From assembly GCA_013399875.1 (NCBI GenBank), contig VXAZ01003274.1:497059-561058 (forward strand): a DNA stretch of 64,000 nt, given 5' to 3'. The DNA comes from Gymnorhina tibicen. Lineage: Eukaryota > Chordata > Aves > Passeriformes > Artamidae. The position numbers were made by a program, and so were the translations under genes. Position 1 is the first letter of the stretch. Each line of letters opens with the position of its first letter. Shown piece after piece: positions 39,978 through 52,805 of this stretch. The notes beneath the pieces were generated by a model. The model made no database searches and was not told the origin of the DNA. It was given only the letters and a program-made list of their open reading frames with translations.

Positions 39978-40005
39978 GCAAAAAATCAGGTGCAAAAAAT
40001 CAAGT
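39978..40005. repeat. Two-copy 14-bp tandem repeat
   Basis: GCAAAAAATCAGGT is followed immediately by GCAAAAAATCAAGT, one mismatch apart, and then by a partial GCAAACAATGC. Confidence 0.8.
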
Positions 40006-41849
40006 GCAAACAATGCAAAGTTGGTGAGTTTTTTATTCCTTCATTTCTGTGAAAAAATTTTCCTTTATTTTCATCACTGCTAGTTAGAAGTTCTACAAAT
40101 GGGGGACAGAAGCAGTTATTTATGAATACTTAAGAAGATACAAAAAAAATTAGTTTCTCTTATATGTATACCACAAATCCACGCTTGTATTTTCCATCTC
40201 CACTTTTCCATTAGAAATAAAAAATGTATTTGAGCTATATATGAGACTATGTAGGATGTTTCTACATCTATTACCTTTTGAAGGTAAGACCTCTTCATCA
40301 AATTCAATAACCTAAATTAAATTTTGTGCTTTAATCTGAATTAAATGCTTTGTAATGCTTTAATGTGCTGCATAAACAAAAACATGCTTGTCTCTAACAA
40401 AAAAGGGGCTTGGGATATGGATAGTTTCAGGTGTTGATTTCTTTTAGTACCATTTCACTCATGACTTAAATAGCATTTCTGGATGGGTGGGAGGGTCTGG
40501 TCAGCCTTGCCTTGCTTCTTCTGTGAGGCTCCTTCCTCTTACCACACTCCTCAGAAGGCTCCTTTATATTGAGTGAGAGTTCCTGGACTGCTAACGGCCC
40601 AACCTACTCCATTTTTGAGTCAGGACATTTTTTACATGGAAAAAAATAAATATACAGAAATGAAAATACATATTTCAAAAACAGTGAGATTTTTTATTTT
40701 TCTCAGAAATAAAAGCTTGTATTTCTGAAAACTCTGTGAGTTCCTCTCAGTCTTGATTTTCCTCCTCAGAAAACAGGAAAATGGTACTTTGATGTTGTCA
40801 TGCTTTATTTCAAATAATAAAAATAACAGCATTGAGGATTTTGAGCTGTGTTTCCTTTTCCAAATTCCCTGTCTGGATTGAACCCTTGCGAGGAAGAAAC
40901 ACGGACAATCAGCAATGTGATTTTAAGCATTTGGTGCTACATAGAAAGGTCTAATGAGCTCCTCAACAACTAATTCCCTGTCATCTGCTTCCTCAGCCCT
41001 GCACATGCATGGTCTCCTCCCCTATCAGGCTGGGCCCACTTGAAGCCCTTTGTGCCCAGCACTGAGACCACCAGTTCGCATCTCAAGCTCTGCCCTCAGC
41101 TCTCATTTCTCTCAATCTTTTTCTCAGTCTCTTGTTCCCAATCTCCCATAAAATCTTACCAGCATACCAGCCCTATATCCTCCTTATAGGCTTATTTCTT
41201 TCCATTTCTTTACTGCTGACGGATCCTTCTTAAATTCCTTTTTCATCAAGTAGACATGGCAAGAAGCAAACTCCCTGTCCTACTTCATGTGAAAGGTGGG
41301 GAATGAAGTGGACAGTCCTCTGTCAGGTTGCTGAGAGAAAGCCCTGACAGAAGAGAAAGCCCTACCACAGCAGGCTACACTGGCTCCTTTCCTCAGGAAG
41401 GGAGTGAGCTTGGGAGGCAGGTAATATGAAAGACTTTCCTTGTGATAGAGCCAAAATTTTTTGAACCTGGTGGTTCCCATGTCATCTTTCAATCTCTGCC
41501 AGAAGCCCATTACTCATCCCTAATTCATGGGAGCTGGCATTATTACTACACGTTCCTCATTAGCGTTGCTACAGCTGTGGGTGGGAGCTCCAGGCAGACG
41601 TATTACTCTCCAGGCACGGTGTTCACAAGCTGGCCCTTTGTGCAACAAGTATTATTTTTAAATGTCTTATATTAAGTAATACATGACAAAAAATGCCATG
41701 TATTAAGTAATGACTCAAGGGACTAACAAATCAAAGCTCAAGGTTTTGAGTGAGACACTCATCTGTCTAATAAACATGGAGTTAGGTTGTAGTGGATCTC
41801 ATTTATCTACCAATCACCCTCTAAGCTCAGCTGCTCTATTTCCCTATCT
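40006..41849. other. Non-coding unique sequence, C/T-rich patch at about 40990-41280
   Basis: No gene recognised. The stretch 40990-41280 is pyrimidine-biased (many CTC, TCTC and CCC runs) compared with its surroundings. Frames of 76-77 codons overlap on opposite strands at 41280-41675. Confidence 0.55.
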
Positions 41850-41888
41850 CATATCTAAATATCATATCTAAACATCATATCTAAATAT
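41850..41888. repeat. Three-copy 13-bp tandem repeat
   Basis: CATATCTAAATAT, CATATCTAAACAT, CATATCTAAATAT in direct succession. The outer copies are identical and the middle one has a single T-to-C change. Confidence 0.9.
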
Positions 41889-44800
41889 GTTTAAACCCAG
41901 ACCTTCTACAGGTAGCAGAGCCAAGTGTGAGAAGTGGCAACAAAGCCAAACTTCAGGTGTCAAGAGAGCTCTTGGCACATGAAGAGCAACACAAAGGAAA
42001 AGAGTACTGTTCATTGACAAGTTGTTTCTTTTCTTACTACTTAAAAATCCAGGCCCAAAATATATGACTATAGAGCCTGATCAAAGCCCGTTAATTTCCA
42101 TAGTATTCTTGGCATTGACTTTGATAGGCTGTGAATCAAGCCCATCCCCAAGTAGAACATATGGGTCTCTTGCACAGCTTATTTCTATTCATACTTCACA
42201 TTTTTTTTATTTATTTCATACATTATTCACAGTTTGTGATGGCAGAAAGACAGTTTATATCAGTGACACAAAGAAGACAAAGAAAGAAATACAGCATATG
42301 TGTTGTCATTATTATGAAAACTAAGGCATATTGGGCACAATGCATTTCATTTTCATTATATTACAGGATTCTAATAAGCATCATTGATAGTGAAGTCACT
42401 CGTCCTTAGCACAAGTAAAGAAGAAAGAAATGAAAACTTTTCAGGTTGTTTTTGAAAATCTTGTATACTGTCTAGGCATTTTAGGCACAAATTTAATTTC
42501 ACTTCAACATCACAAGTTCCTTTGATGACAAAGTCACGTATCTTTAGTCCCAAACACAAAAGTAAATAAGACATTTAGATAGTTTTCTTTTACTTTGAAG
42601 GCAGTTTTATATTTGAAAATATGAGTGCCTATGTCAGACACATTGAATTTTCTGGTTCAGTCCAGCTCTGGGCTTAGTAAGGGCAATTATTTAATACCTG
42701 ATAAAACATGACAGTGTCTACCTGAAGGTCTGCAGAAATATATGAAATTTTTAAGTAAATACAGATTAGGATGGAAAGGCAGGATGAACTATCTCTCATG
42801 ACCAGGACTCTGGCCCCAGCCCTATACAATGTGTACAGTTATAATCAAGCTCACATATTCATTAATCTAAGTTATAACTCGTGGTCTCAGAAGACCTGGG
42901 GAATGTTGAGCTTTTACCCTAATTTTATATATTTTATTTTATCTGAATTTTAATTTAATTTAATGCAATTTTTTACCTAATATTTATCAAGTTTTTTTAC
43001 CCAAAGCTCCCAAATATTCCTTTCACACACTGCCTGCACTTCCTCTGTACTTAGATCTGCTTTTTTGTGCAGATTAAAAATTGATGTCTGGTTGCCAGGA
43101 GGAGAGAGTGATTATGAAATCCACAGTAGCAATATTTTAAACAAATAAATAAAAACAGCTGGGAAAAGTCAACAAGATCTCCAAGTCAATAGTATAATGT
43201 CTCATGAAAATATGGACAGAATGTTTTACCACTGAGATGTGGTAATGGTATTACTAACAGCATGCAGCAACTAGGAAAGAGAACACTAAATGGCAATAGC
43301 CTTTTGTGATAATTTTTCTTTTGGAAGGAAGAAAATGAATGAGTATAATTTTTCTTGTGAGTCAGTGATGAATATTTTCCACGTATGCCACTGCTGAGTT
43401 TCCTGTAGGTCATAACAGATACAAGTGGGAGGATAGGCTAGTTGTCTGGGAGAAGATCACAGAATTAAAAAATACATCCCCAGTGTTATTTCATTATTTT
43501 AGTGAACAAAGAGAATTCTATCTAAAACTAACTATTTTAAAAGATACTTTCTCAGATTTTTCACTCTGAACTGAAATTCACTTCCCACAAGAGCAATAAG
43601 GCCATATTTGTATGCACTTCATTTGGCAGAAAATGCTCATTCATCAGCTCTGTCCCTGCGTTCTAATAATCCACACGTGTGTGTTCTTTAATAGATTTTT
43701 AAAAATACTTCTTATGAAAAGAAGACAAAATGCTCTTATGAACATAGTTTCCACAGATGAACACATAGGTAGAGATATGCTACTGCCTAACCACCTAAGC
43801 ATTTTTGATCATTGGCCAGTGTTTAGATCATGGATGCATTATTTAGTGGTTAAAGTGTTTTTAAAGCTTAAGGTTTGCTAGGTCATCACATCACAGTTTA
43901 AAAGAGCCAATCAGGAAACTCTCTTCTGAGCCTGAGAAATATTTCTCAAGATTTTTTTGCTTTCCTTTCGCTAGGACTAGTGCTAATTTTAGTTCTATGC
44001 CAAATAAGCAGTCTCCTGGCCTCTTGGGATAGCAAACCAATTCTTCTAAGAGGTGTACATAGCTCTGGTGACCACTTTACCAATGCTCAAGTACTGTGCA
44101 CCACCAAACAGTTTATACTCACTTTATTTCTCAGCATAGACAGCCTTGAAGAAAGCAACACAGGTGGATAGGGGTCTTCCTGAAGGGCGCATGGTGGTGG
44201 AAATATCTTGTAGCATTGTGAGAGACCAGTTTGCTCTTGAACCTTAAGCTTGTGGTGAGCGTATCAAGGCATTCTGCCTAGTGTGGGTCTCCTTCCTGGG
44301 TCTCCTTCCTTCCACTTCCTTCTGTGTCACTCCCTCTCGTCTGGGCACACGGGAGTTTGCATCTCAGAGGACTATTTGAAATGGAAGGGTGGTAGGCACA
44401 GATTGTTGCAGGAAGCATGTGATCTTTCCATCTCTCCTGTCTGCACTCCAAAATCTTACTGACTTTCCAAGACTTATTCTCTAGTCTCTTCTCACTTTTC
44501 TTTGCCCCAAAACACCTTTGCTGATTCTTGGTCCTCACTCCTAAATACCTGGGAAAGTCTCTTTTGGTACAGCAATTTTGAATTTTCTACTTCCAAGGGT
44601 GAGAATGATGCAAACTATTTTATCCTCATCCTTAGAAAAAGCAAATTTCCACTGTCTCTTCTGCTGAGGAAGAATGAGGCTGCTCTAATTAAGAAAAGGT
44701 AAAGTTTCCAAAGTTCTTCTGAAAAATAAAAAATAGAAGCAAAGAATGTGACAATGAGATGCAGTGCAATGGGCAATGGAATATGGGAAAATGCCACAAG

Positions 44801-47800
44801 TCTCTAGAGTCAATGGCTTTCCAGCTGTGACCCAAAAATCTATCTAGGATTTTGACACACTTACAAGACAAAGTATTGTGAGAACAGATATTACTTCAAA
44901 AAATGTTAAATGTTTCCAATAAACCTGGAAAGAAATTTCAATATACCTAAAGTGGAGAGCATCTATAGAGCCTCTGCCTAGTTTTCAAACAAGAAAAGTG
45001 CAACTTTTCCTTATATTTGTCTTCTTAAAAAGAACAGCCAGCCAATGCTATATGCTCTTTCAACTATATTTCAAATACGACTTTTTATTAATGTCACTGT
45101 GATTACTAGCTTTTCTGACTCCATGTAAGGAATAAGATTTGTTTAATCTCCTTTCTTTCCAAGCCTACTTGTCATCCTGAGTTCCAACTTTAAAAAAAAA
45201 AAAATCTTAATCTGGCTAGTTGTCTCATAGTATTTGGCTTCTTCTAGATTAGGGTGGGTTTTGTGTTTTTAATGAAAGGAGGATATTTTAAGAGTAACTC
45301 AGTGCTGACTACCAATATGAAAAAAACTTTTAATATTGCTGACTTAAGGACTATTATTACAGATGAAATGTATTTTGATCTACTCAGCAATGTGAAAATA
45401 TTATATTTGCAGCACAGAAATATTTAACCCAACCAAAATCAGCAAAGAGAAGAAAATTCAAGAATTCAAAACCCTGGGAACAAATCATTAAAGAAGAAAT
45501 CTTCAAAGTATATAGGCATTTGTCTCTTAGTCTGAAACCAATATCTCAGCAAAAATCTTTCACTTAGAAAATCTGTATAGACACAGATGAAAAGAATTAT
45601 TTGTTCAAGAGCTTCCTCTAGTTAATAGTGTAAAGGAAGTTTTAAATATTTTCACATCCAGAACTGGATTCTGAGTTTTATTTTGTTTTAATGACAGTTC
45701 TCATGACTGAGACTCCTGAAACTTATAATTCTGGTTTACGTGTTTAAACAGGGAAAGGAATGAGTTCTGCAATTTGAATAGGAACCTCAAAAACAAAAAA
45801 GAATTTTACATAACTGTACTATATTACGAGTCTGAAGAAAAGCATCAATTTAAAAGCCATATAATGAAGTGGCTGAATTTATCTACAAGACAAATATAAG
45901 ACTGAAATTTAAAAGTAATATTTCTTTAAGACAGTGCCTGTGTGCCTCAGTCGTAAACTGGGGCATTATTATTAACGTGAAACACTAAGAAAACATACAA
46001 GATTCTTCATATGCCAAAGAGAAGACGATTGTTCCAGCAAGAGGGGTTTTGTTACCACCATCTTCTAAGTGTATAGGCAGACACAGGTTTGCAAAAAGAA
46101 GTGTAATAATGCATTAGCTCCAAGAATATGGCCAGAAAATGTAAACTTTTTTGGTCAGGCAAGTCTTTCTTCAGGTCATATGCGTCAAAGTAACATAGAT
46201 ATTTCATGATATGTCAAAGCCAGTTTTGCAAATATTTGGAATCAAAGTAAATGAGGTCAGAATTTTGTGGAAAAGACCAGTCAATTATCCTATAATTAAA
46301 GCCTGCATAATAATGCATTACACCATGGAATATAATTCACATTCAGTGTGCAGCTGTACAACTGGTATTTCCTAACACCAGAATAATAGACTGCAATCTC
46401 AGTAATTGTGGCACTGACTAGAAAATCTTGAAGGTACAGAAGATGTAAAAGACATTCTCCCCAGAAATTGTGGGTTTGTTTTTTCTTTGATAAGCACAAT
46501 GACATTATGTCTCTCCTCTTCATTCAAAACTGTGGTGAGCAAGTCAGTTTTGTGCCTTGCATTGTTAAAATTTTGTAATACTTTTGCAAGACTGACATAC
46601 GTGGATAAGACTAATAAAGCCACACCTTTTAAACACATACTCTTCTTGTTTCTCCTGGCCTGCAACTGCTTACCTTATTGCATCTACTGTACATTCTGCC
46701 CTAAGGAGGAAATATGTTCACACTCTGCATTAAATACATCTATAGAGCAGAAATGCACATGCCCGTAAAAGAAGAGTAAACTGGCCCTCTCTGAGCTAGA
46801 GAATCAGATTGTGAATGATTGACTTCGCAATCAAAACCAAGTATTTACATGCCTTCAGTGGTATCTTGCATAGAGGTGAGTCTTCCTGGTACATTTGCTA
46901 CAGTATTTTGGCATCAGTAAGATACTGATATAGATGGCAGTGTTATTCACGCTTAAATCCATTTATTTGATGAAAGCAGAAGTTGCTACTTAAACTCATC
47001 TGTAAAAGCTTCAGAAGGTAGGAAATTATTTCAAACATCAGGCAAGAAATCAGGTGATTTACATACACACATGTATTTTTAGGAAAGCCTCAACAAGAGT
47101 AAAATATCAGAACACGGTCTTAACCAGATCCTGCAACATAACCAGCAAAGTGAAAAAATTCAAATGTGTACCCAAAAGATGTAGCTGGTTAGTGAAATAC
47201 CCAGGTTAGCAGAGAAGTCATGTATTCTGGGTGCTTCTTGTAATTTCAGTGATGTTTCCTCAAGATTTTCTCCACTGAAAAATGCATTATTAAATAATGT
47301 AAGATTATCATATGATCCATAAATAGAGGTAATGACCTTAATCCACTTTGTAAGCTGTACATAAGAGGCACATACCAACTTCAGTGTTTCTCAGTATACA
47401 GTTTTGCCAGCTGAGAGGTGAATAAATCAATTATTGTTCATGACTGTGATTTTATGGGTTGCAAACAGTGGATCTGAATCAATCAAACTCAGATTTTTAT
47501 CCAAAGGAATAACTGACTGTTTATGCCATTAGACATGAATTGCTGCTTCATTAATTATTAGCTAGCCACTATGTCCAAAAATGGTGACAGAAGAATATTA
47601 TGTGCACATATCTTCATGCAACTTACACCAGAGCTGGAGTATTATCATTAAAATAACTCTTGTTGTCAGTCATTAGGGCTTTTTTCCAAGTTCCGTTCAT
47701 GCTTATATACTCATCATGCCTCTTCTTGTTTTTGTAACTCAGTGATGTACAGTGAGTTCTAAATACCATTTGCTTGTTCAAGGCTTGGATTTTTGGCTCC

Positions 47801-48814
47801 TTCCCTTACAGTGCTCTGAGCAAAATCAACATTTTTCTCATTCATTCTACTCCTTTGCTTTTCAGGGGCAGGGGAAAAGGGCTACCACTGCAGATGATTT
47901 GCAGTTTTTTATAGATCAACACAGCTCTGCAACAAAAGCTGTCTTGCGCAAATTTTAAGCATAGTGCTTGAGGAAAGCAACCACACTTCTGTGTATGTAA
48001 AGTCTATAGGTAATCGTCTGCACTGCCTTAGAAACTGAGAAGTGTTTTGCGCTGCAGGCACAAGGTTATGCATTTGCTGAATTTGTTGTATTTGGTAAAA
48101 ATAGAAGGTACACAACTCTAAGATCTAGTAGAGGCATATAAATAAAGAGCTATGTGTAGCTGTATTTCAATCTTCTGTCATTTTAAGGCAAAATTTAAAC
48201 AGAAAACATCTGGATGTGTAATTTTTCTCTGTCATCATAAGCAGAATGTTCATTTGGAACTGTATTGCATATCATCTCTCTAAGCATATTGGGCTTTTTA
48301 GAGCAGATTTTCTTAAGTTGTATGGATACAAGCAAACATAATGGAAAACAAGAAGGAGACCTTTCTCTCCCTTCTTGTAACAGCTCTACTATGTTCTTAG
48401 AAGCAATGACAATGTAAACTCTGTTGGGTACTGTTAAAATATCTTCAGGAATTCAGCAGTTACGACATTCTATTTCTACTCTACTTATTCTTTATTACTG
48501 GTCCTTCCAAATGTGATTTCACACAACTTTTTAAAGGGACGTAAAATCCTTGCATACCTTTGCCTTTAAATAGCTCTTACCTTTATACCCTTGCCCTCAA
48601 ACAACTCAGTTTCTGGGCAAGGGCCTGTTCAGCTCTCTGTGTCAAAAAAAGGAGTTCATAAATTCATGATCAGCCTGATTTACCAAACTAACAATAACAG
48701 TTTTCAACTTGAATCAATGAGACATGAGTTACCACAATATTTTGAGACACCCCAAGAGGCAAAACTAGATAGTTAATCAACTACTGTCCCAGATTTTCTA
48801 GAAATCTCGAAAAT
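41889..48814. other. Non-coding unique sequence, no gene or transposon recognised
   Basis: AT-rich. The longest frames are 100 codons (42022-42324, plus, overlapped by another frame) and 93 codons (46487-46768, plus), neither with a recognisable domain. The stretch 47460-47570 has several ATTA-type motifs in mixed-composition sequence and is only a weak candidate for a conserved regulatory element. Confidence 0.6.
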
Positions 48815-49016
48815 TAGAGAATGGTAATTTGAGTTTGGATGAGACCTCTGGAGGTCATCTCATCCAATCCCTTTCTGTTCCAGTATGGTCACCTAGAGCA
48901 GGTTTCCCAGAACTATGTCCAGATGTCTTTTGAATATTTCCAAACTCCATTTTCAAGAGACTACACAACCCACTGTCTGTGACAGTGCTCAGTCACCTTC
49001 ACATTAAAAAATCTTT
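48815..49016 (-). mobile_element. CR1 LINE 3' fragment, antisense
   Basis: The plus strand reads ACCTCTGGAGGTCATCTCATCC, then GGTCACCTAGAGCAGGTT and CAGTGCTCAGTCACC, the reverse complement of the CR1 3' end. Read on the minus strand, one frame gives FFNVKVTEHCHR, matching the C-terminal CR1 ORF2 block FFTVRVTEHWHR. An in-frame stop interrupts VVESLE. The terminal octamers at the left edge are decayed. Only about the last 200 bases of the element are present. Confidence 0.88.
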
Positions 49017-50095
49017 AAGAAAAATAGTACTGATTAACCAGTGGTGATGAGGAGAAGCAGAAGCTAGGAGTGATAACTCTCAGTTTCACTGCAATTGCTT
49101 TGTGATTCCACAGTCAGAAACTATGGAGTTTTGTATTCATTTTTATGTCGATAGGTGTGTGTCGAGCCTTGCAACAATAAAAAAGTCTTAATAAAAATTA
49201 ATAATGGAATAACAGCAAACCCATTGCCTGAGTCACTCGATGAATGACTCAAACATATGCATGAAGACTCTTCGTTCCTGTGCTAATTGTGCGAAGCAAC
49301 TTCTCTGTCAGACCTTAGCCACAGTAACTCTACTGCTGCTTCCTAATGTAAGGGGATTTATCCTAGGCATGATACTGAAAAAGTGATTACAGAGAGGACA
49401 AAAAAGATAATAGTAACAATAGTTGAAGACACCATCCTGAAAATATTTGACCTCTTGGGTACTTCATCTCAAGTGGGAAAACAAACCTGAAGGGGAATGG
49501 TAAGGCTAGTTGTGGTTGTTAGAGAAGTTTCCAGTGTTTTCTTTGTCAAGAAAAGATTTTTTTATTCCCACTCTTAGAAAACATTTCCTATGTTTATCTA
49601 ACACATCACATCCATCACATATATATTGTCATTCCTACAGAAACCCTCAGTTTGGCTTTCCAATACAGCTAGGGGAAAAGTCAACAAGCAAACAGACATT
49701 CCTTTCTCCTAGTCCCGTCTGCAGTGGCAATGGCCAACCATTGTGTGAGTGAAGTTTAGTCTTGTTTTCCAGTTTGAGCCAACAATTACTACTGATCATA
49801 CCAAAAAAGGACAGCAGACTAAACTGAATTTTACCTTTGTCCTTTTGTGGTCTACAATGATTGACAGCTAAATTTGGGTTTGCCATAAGTAAAAAGAGCA
49901 AACTGTTGGCAAGTGTCCTGAGATGACTCCACCATCTCCACTGCTTCATAAATTTGTCAGTTTACTTTCAAGGGTTTTTTTGTGGAGCTTCAATGAAGAT
50001 CAACAGCAGAATGTACTTGTCAGCTTTTTCAGGTGTGGAGGTGTCCTCTCATGGCAAGTAGCTTTCAAGTTTATTACATTTGGGGTAATAATATC

Positions 50096-50109
50096 ATTAC
50101 TATGGTAAT
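50096..50109. promoter_or_regulatory. RFX X-box-like palindrome (weak)
   Basis: ATTACTATGGTAAT matches the RFX X-box pattern GTTACCATGGTAAC at 11 of 14 positions and keeps the dyad symmetry. This is motif similarity only. Confidence 0.25.
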
Positions 50110-50172
50110 GACATAATATGTGTCACTTTTGGGAATGAGAAATTACACATAATTTCTATTTGCTTCAGTCTT

Positions 50173-50186
50173 GTTTCTATAGTAAC
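50173..50186. promoter_or_regulatory. RFX X-box-like palindrome
   Basis: GTTTCTATAGTAAC has both X-box half-sites (GTTTC, GTAAC). It lies in a 20-bp near-perfect palindrome, CTTGTTTCTATAGTAACAAG (50170-50189), 77 bases from the similar site upstream. No promoter or gene was seen nearby. Confidence 0.3.
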
Positions 50187-52805
50187 AAGACTAGTAATTC
50201 TCATTAATGACTAGGTTGTTAGCATTGTTATTTTTGGTAATTCCAGGTTATTAATGTCCTTAGTTTTTCTGCATCTTATTGATGACTAAATCTGAGTGGT
50301 TGTTAAATGAAAAAAATAGGTCCACTTGACTAAAAACTATCTTTCATAAAAATCAAAGAGTGTCTTTTGAATCTAGTTTTAAAATTAGTGCAGAACTAAG
50401 TTGAGAGAATAGAAGTATTAAATCGTTTAGACTAGAGGCAAAATTCAGACTGGCTGGTAAACACAAGTATTAACACAAACCACAAAACTGTGATGAAAGT
50501 TCTGACATTATCATTTAACATTTCAGTTTGCCAAGTTCATCTTTCCACTAGAAAAGATATTTCCCCCCTGGAGTAATATTGCTATAAGAGCAGCAAGGTA
50601 GTTTCAGGCACAATGGTTGTCATGAGCTCATTTACCACTGGGATTCAAGGTTAAAGGTTGTGCCTAGATGCCACAAGGTCGTTATTATAGCTACACATTC
50701 TGTTACATTTCATTCTCCTTCAGGGCAAACTGTGTGCTAAATGCCTATGTGTTAAAGAATTACAAATATAGTCTTCTAATTATAGAGGAAATCAAGATTA
50801 CAGTTACATTCTTTCTCTTCTAAAATGTTGTACAGATGCCATGAAATAATTCCCCAAAAATTTAATCCACCTTAATAGAACTATATACTAAGCTTGGCTT
50901 CTTCTCCCTACAAATGCTTATGCATGTCCATACTTTCACCTAGTGACTGTTCATTTGAGTAGTCACATGTTAGTGCCTGCAGGACTGGGCGTAGTTTATC
51001 CTACTTGTTTTAACTCACTTTTCTTACGAAGGCCTTAAAAATAGAATTCCTTGAAAATGTTTTGATAGTAAAGTTATAATTTCTTTTATGATGTGCTTTT
51101 AAAGTATATAGCAACATTTTGCAATCGCTTAGTAAACATTAATTAAGCATTTATAAGCTCTCCTAAGTTTAGAACACTGCTATTGTCTTCCAAGCCAATA
51201 TTAACAATTAGAAGTCAGTGATGGACTTCTGCATTCGGTGATTAATTTATTATGGCTTTTGGATTTAAAATATGTTACAGCAGGACTTTGGGAGAAAAAC
51301 AGAAGACTTGGAAGAAAATGAAAGAACAAGTGAAAGTAAAATGATCTTGTCCCCTTATTATTCCCAGTCATAAGGTACTCACCTGGACCAGATCTGTGAC
51401 CAAGATACACAAAATGTTAGACTTTATTTTGCTTCTCTGAAGGTAAGAATTGATTACTTCTGCAGACAGACAGGCAAAGACCACTGTGTGGGCCACGAAT
51501 TTTCTTTCAATGTGTTTCTGTAGCTGGACTGTATAGTATATCTTACCTCTGCTCATACTCTTCAGTAGCACAGCTGCAACTTATACTTTTGTGCAAACTT
51601 TTGATAAAATCTGCCGGTTCTGACACATATATTTACATGCGCAAAGGAAAAAATCTTCTCTCAATGAAGAAATCCACTTAATTTCTTCCCTGCATTACAA
51701 ATCAACTCAGAGCCCATTTTTACTGCAGGCTACTGGACTGAATTTATGGAGCTGCAAAGGATAATTTATTTCAATTAATAATTTCCTATACTAAATATTA
51801 TTCATGTTAAACATCTTTTCTTCTTGCATAAAAATATATGGTTTAATATTTTAAATTATTATTTAAAATAATGCTTTAAACTCATGAGAATGGATTTTTA
51901 GGCCTTCTGTCCCTCTTCTGGGCAATGGGGACAAAGTAGTCAACTCACCCTAGAAAGATGAATTGTTGGAGACAGGAGATTGTGACAGAATGCACAATGC
52001 TGGTTGCCAACTGACACTGTGGGTCAACAGCCATTTAGCATAAATTAAAGCAGTGCGTAGGCTGCTGCAGTCTATGCCAAGACCAATGAATAACTCTTGC
52101 TTGGATGAGGATGCCTGGCTTATTCACAGCTCTTTTCAACCTCCTGTGCTTATGCCTTCCTCTCACATATAACAGTGTAGTAAGTGTTCAGGTTCTTTAC
52201 GGTAAAAAGATGATCAGCTTCAAGGAATCATTTAAGAGATGGATCTGTGACAATGAAATGAAGTCAATCATCAGGATTTGCTTTATCAGCTATAATTTTT
52301 TACATACAAAATTAGTTTAAAACGGCTAATAAATGCCCACCCCCCTGTTTGGTTTGAAATAGCTAATATTTTAGCAGAAAATTCCTGCAGATACATTCTT
52401 GCCTATAAAGCATATGATATTTCGAATCACAAACTTGGCAAATTTCAAGCACCTAACACTGAGGAGCATAATAGGAATATTCAACACAGGCAGCTTCTCT
52501 TCAGTGTAGCCTAAGAAATGAACATTATTGGTGTTCAGACATTTTCTGACAAGGTGGATTCTAATCAGGTTTTGTCAGAACTGAGACTCTTGGTAGGCGT
52601 CTTTGCAGAAAGATGGAAGTTCTGTTCAAAAGTAAAGGTAGAATCACATCTCAAGAACGGCCACTTGTTACAGGGAATTACAGGTATTACAAGGAAAATT
52701 CACCTTGTTTATTTTCACCTCCAAATGTGGTGATACCTTGATATTTTCAGAAGGCAGAGAACTTGGGGAGAGAGGTAGCTCAAAGTGACTTTTTGATTTT
52801 CCTAA

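Larger units (their letters stand above)
49017..52805. other. Non-coding unique sequence with two X-box-like palindromes
   Basis: AT-rich with no gene recognised. Frames of 80 and 100 codons overlap on opposite strands at 49510-49949. An AT-only inverted repeat (10-bp arms, 4-base loop) lies at 51847-51870. The two X-box-like sites at 50096-50109 and 50173-50186 are listed separately. Confidence 0.6.

Noticed and set aside
51847..51870. AT-only inverted repeat with 10-bp arms
   Set aside because: Made only of A and T in a very AT-rich stretch, where such symmetry is expected by chance.
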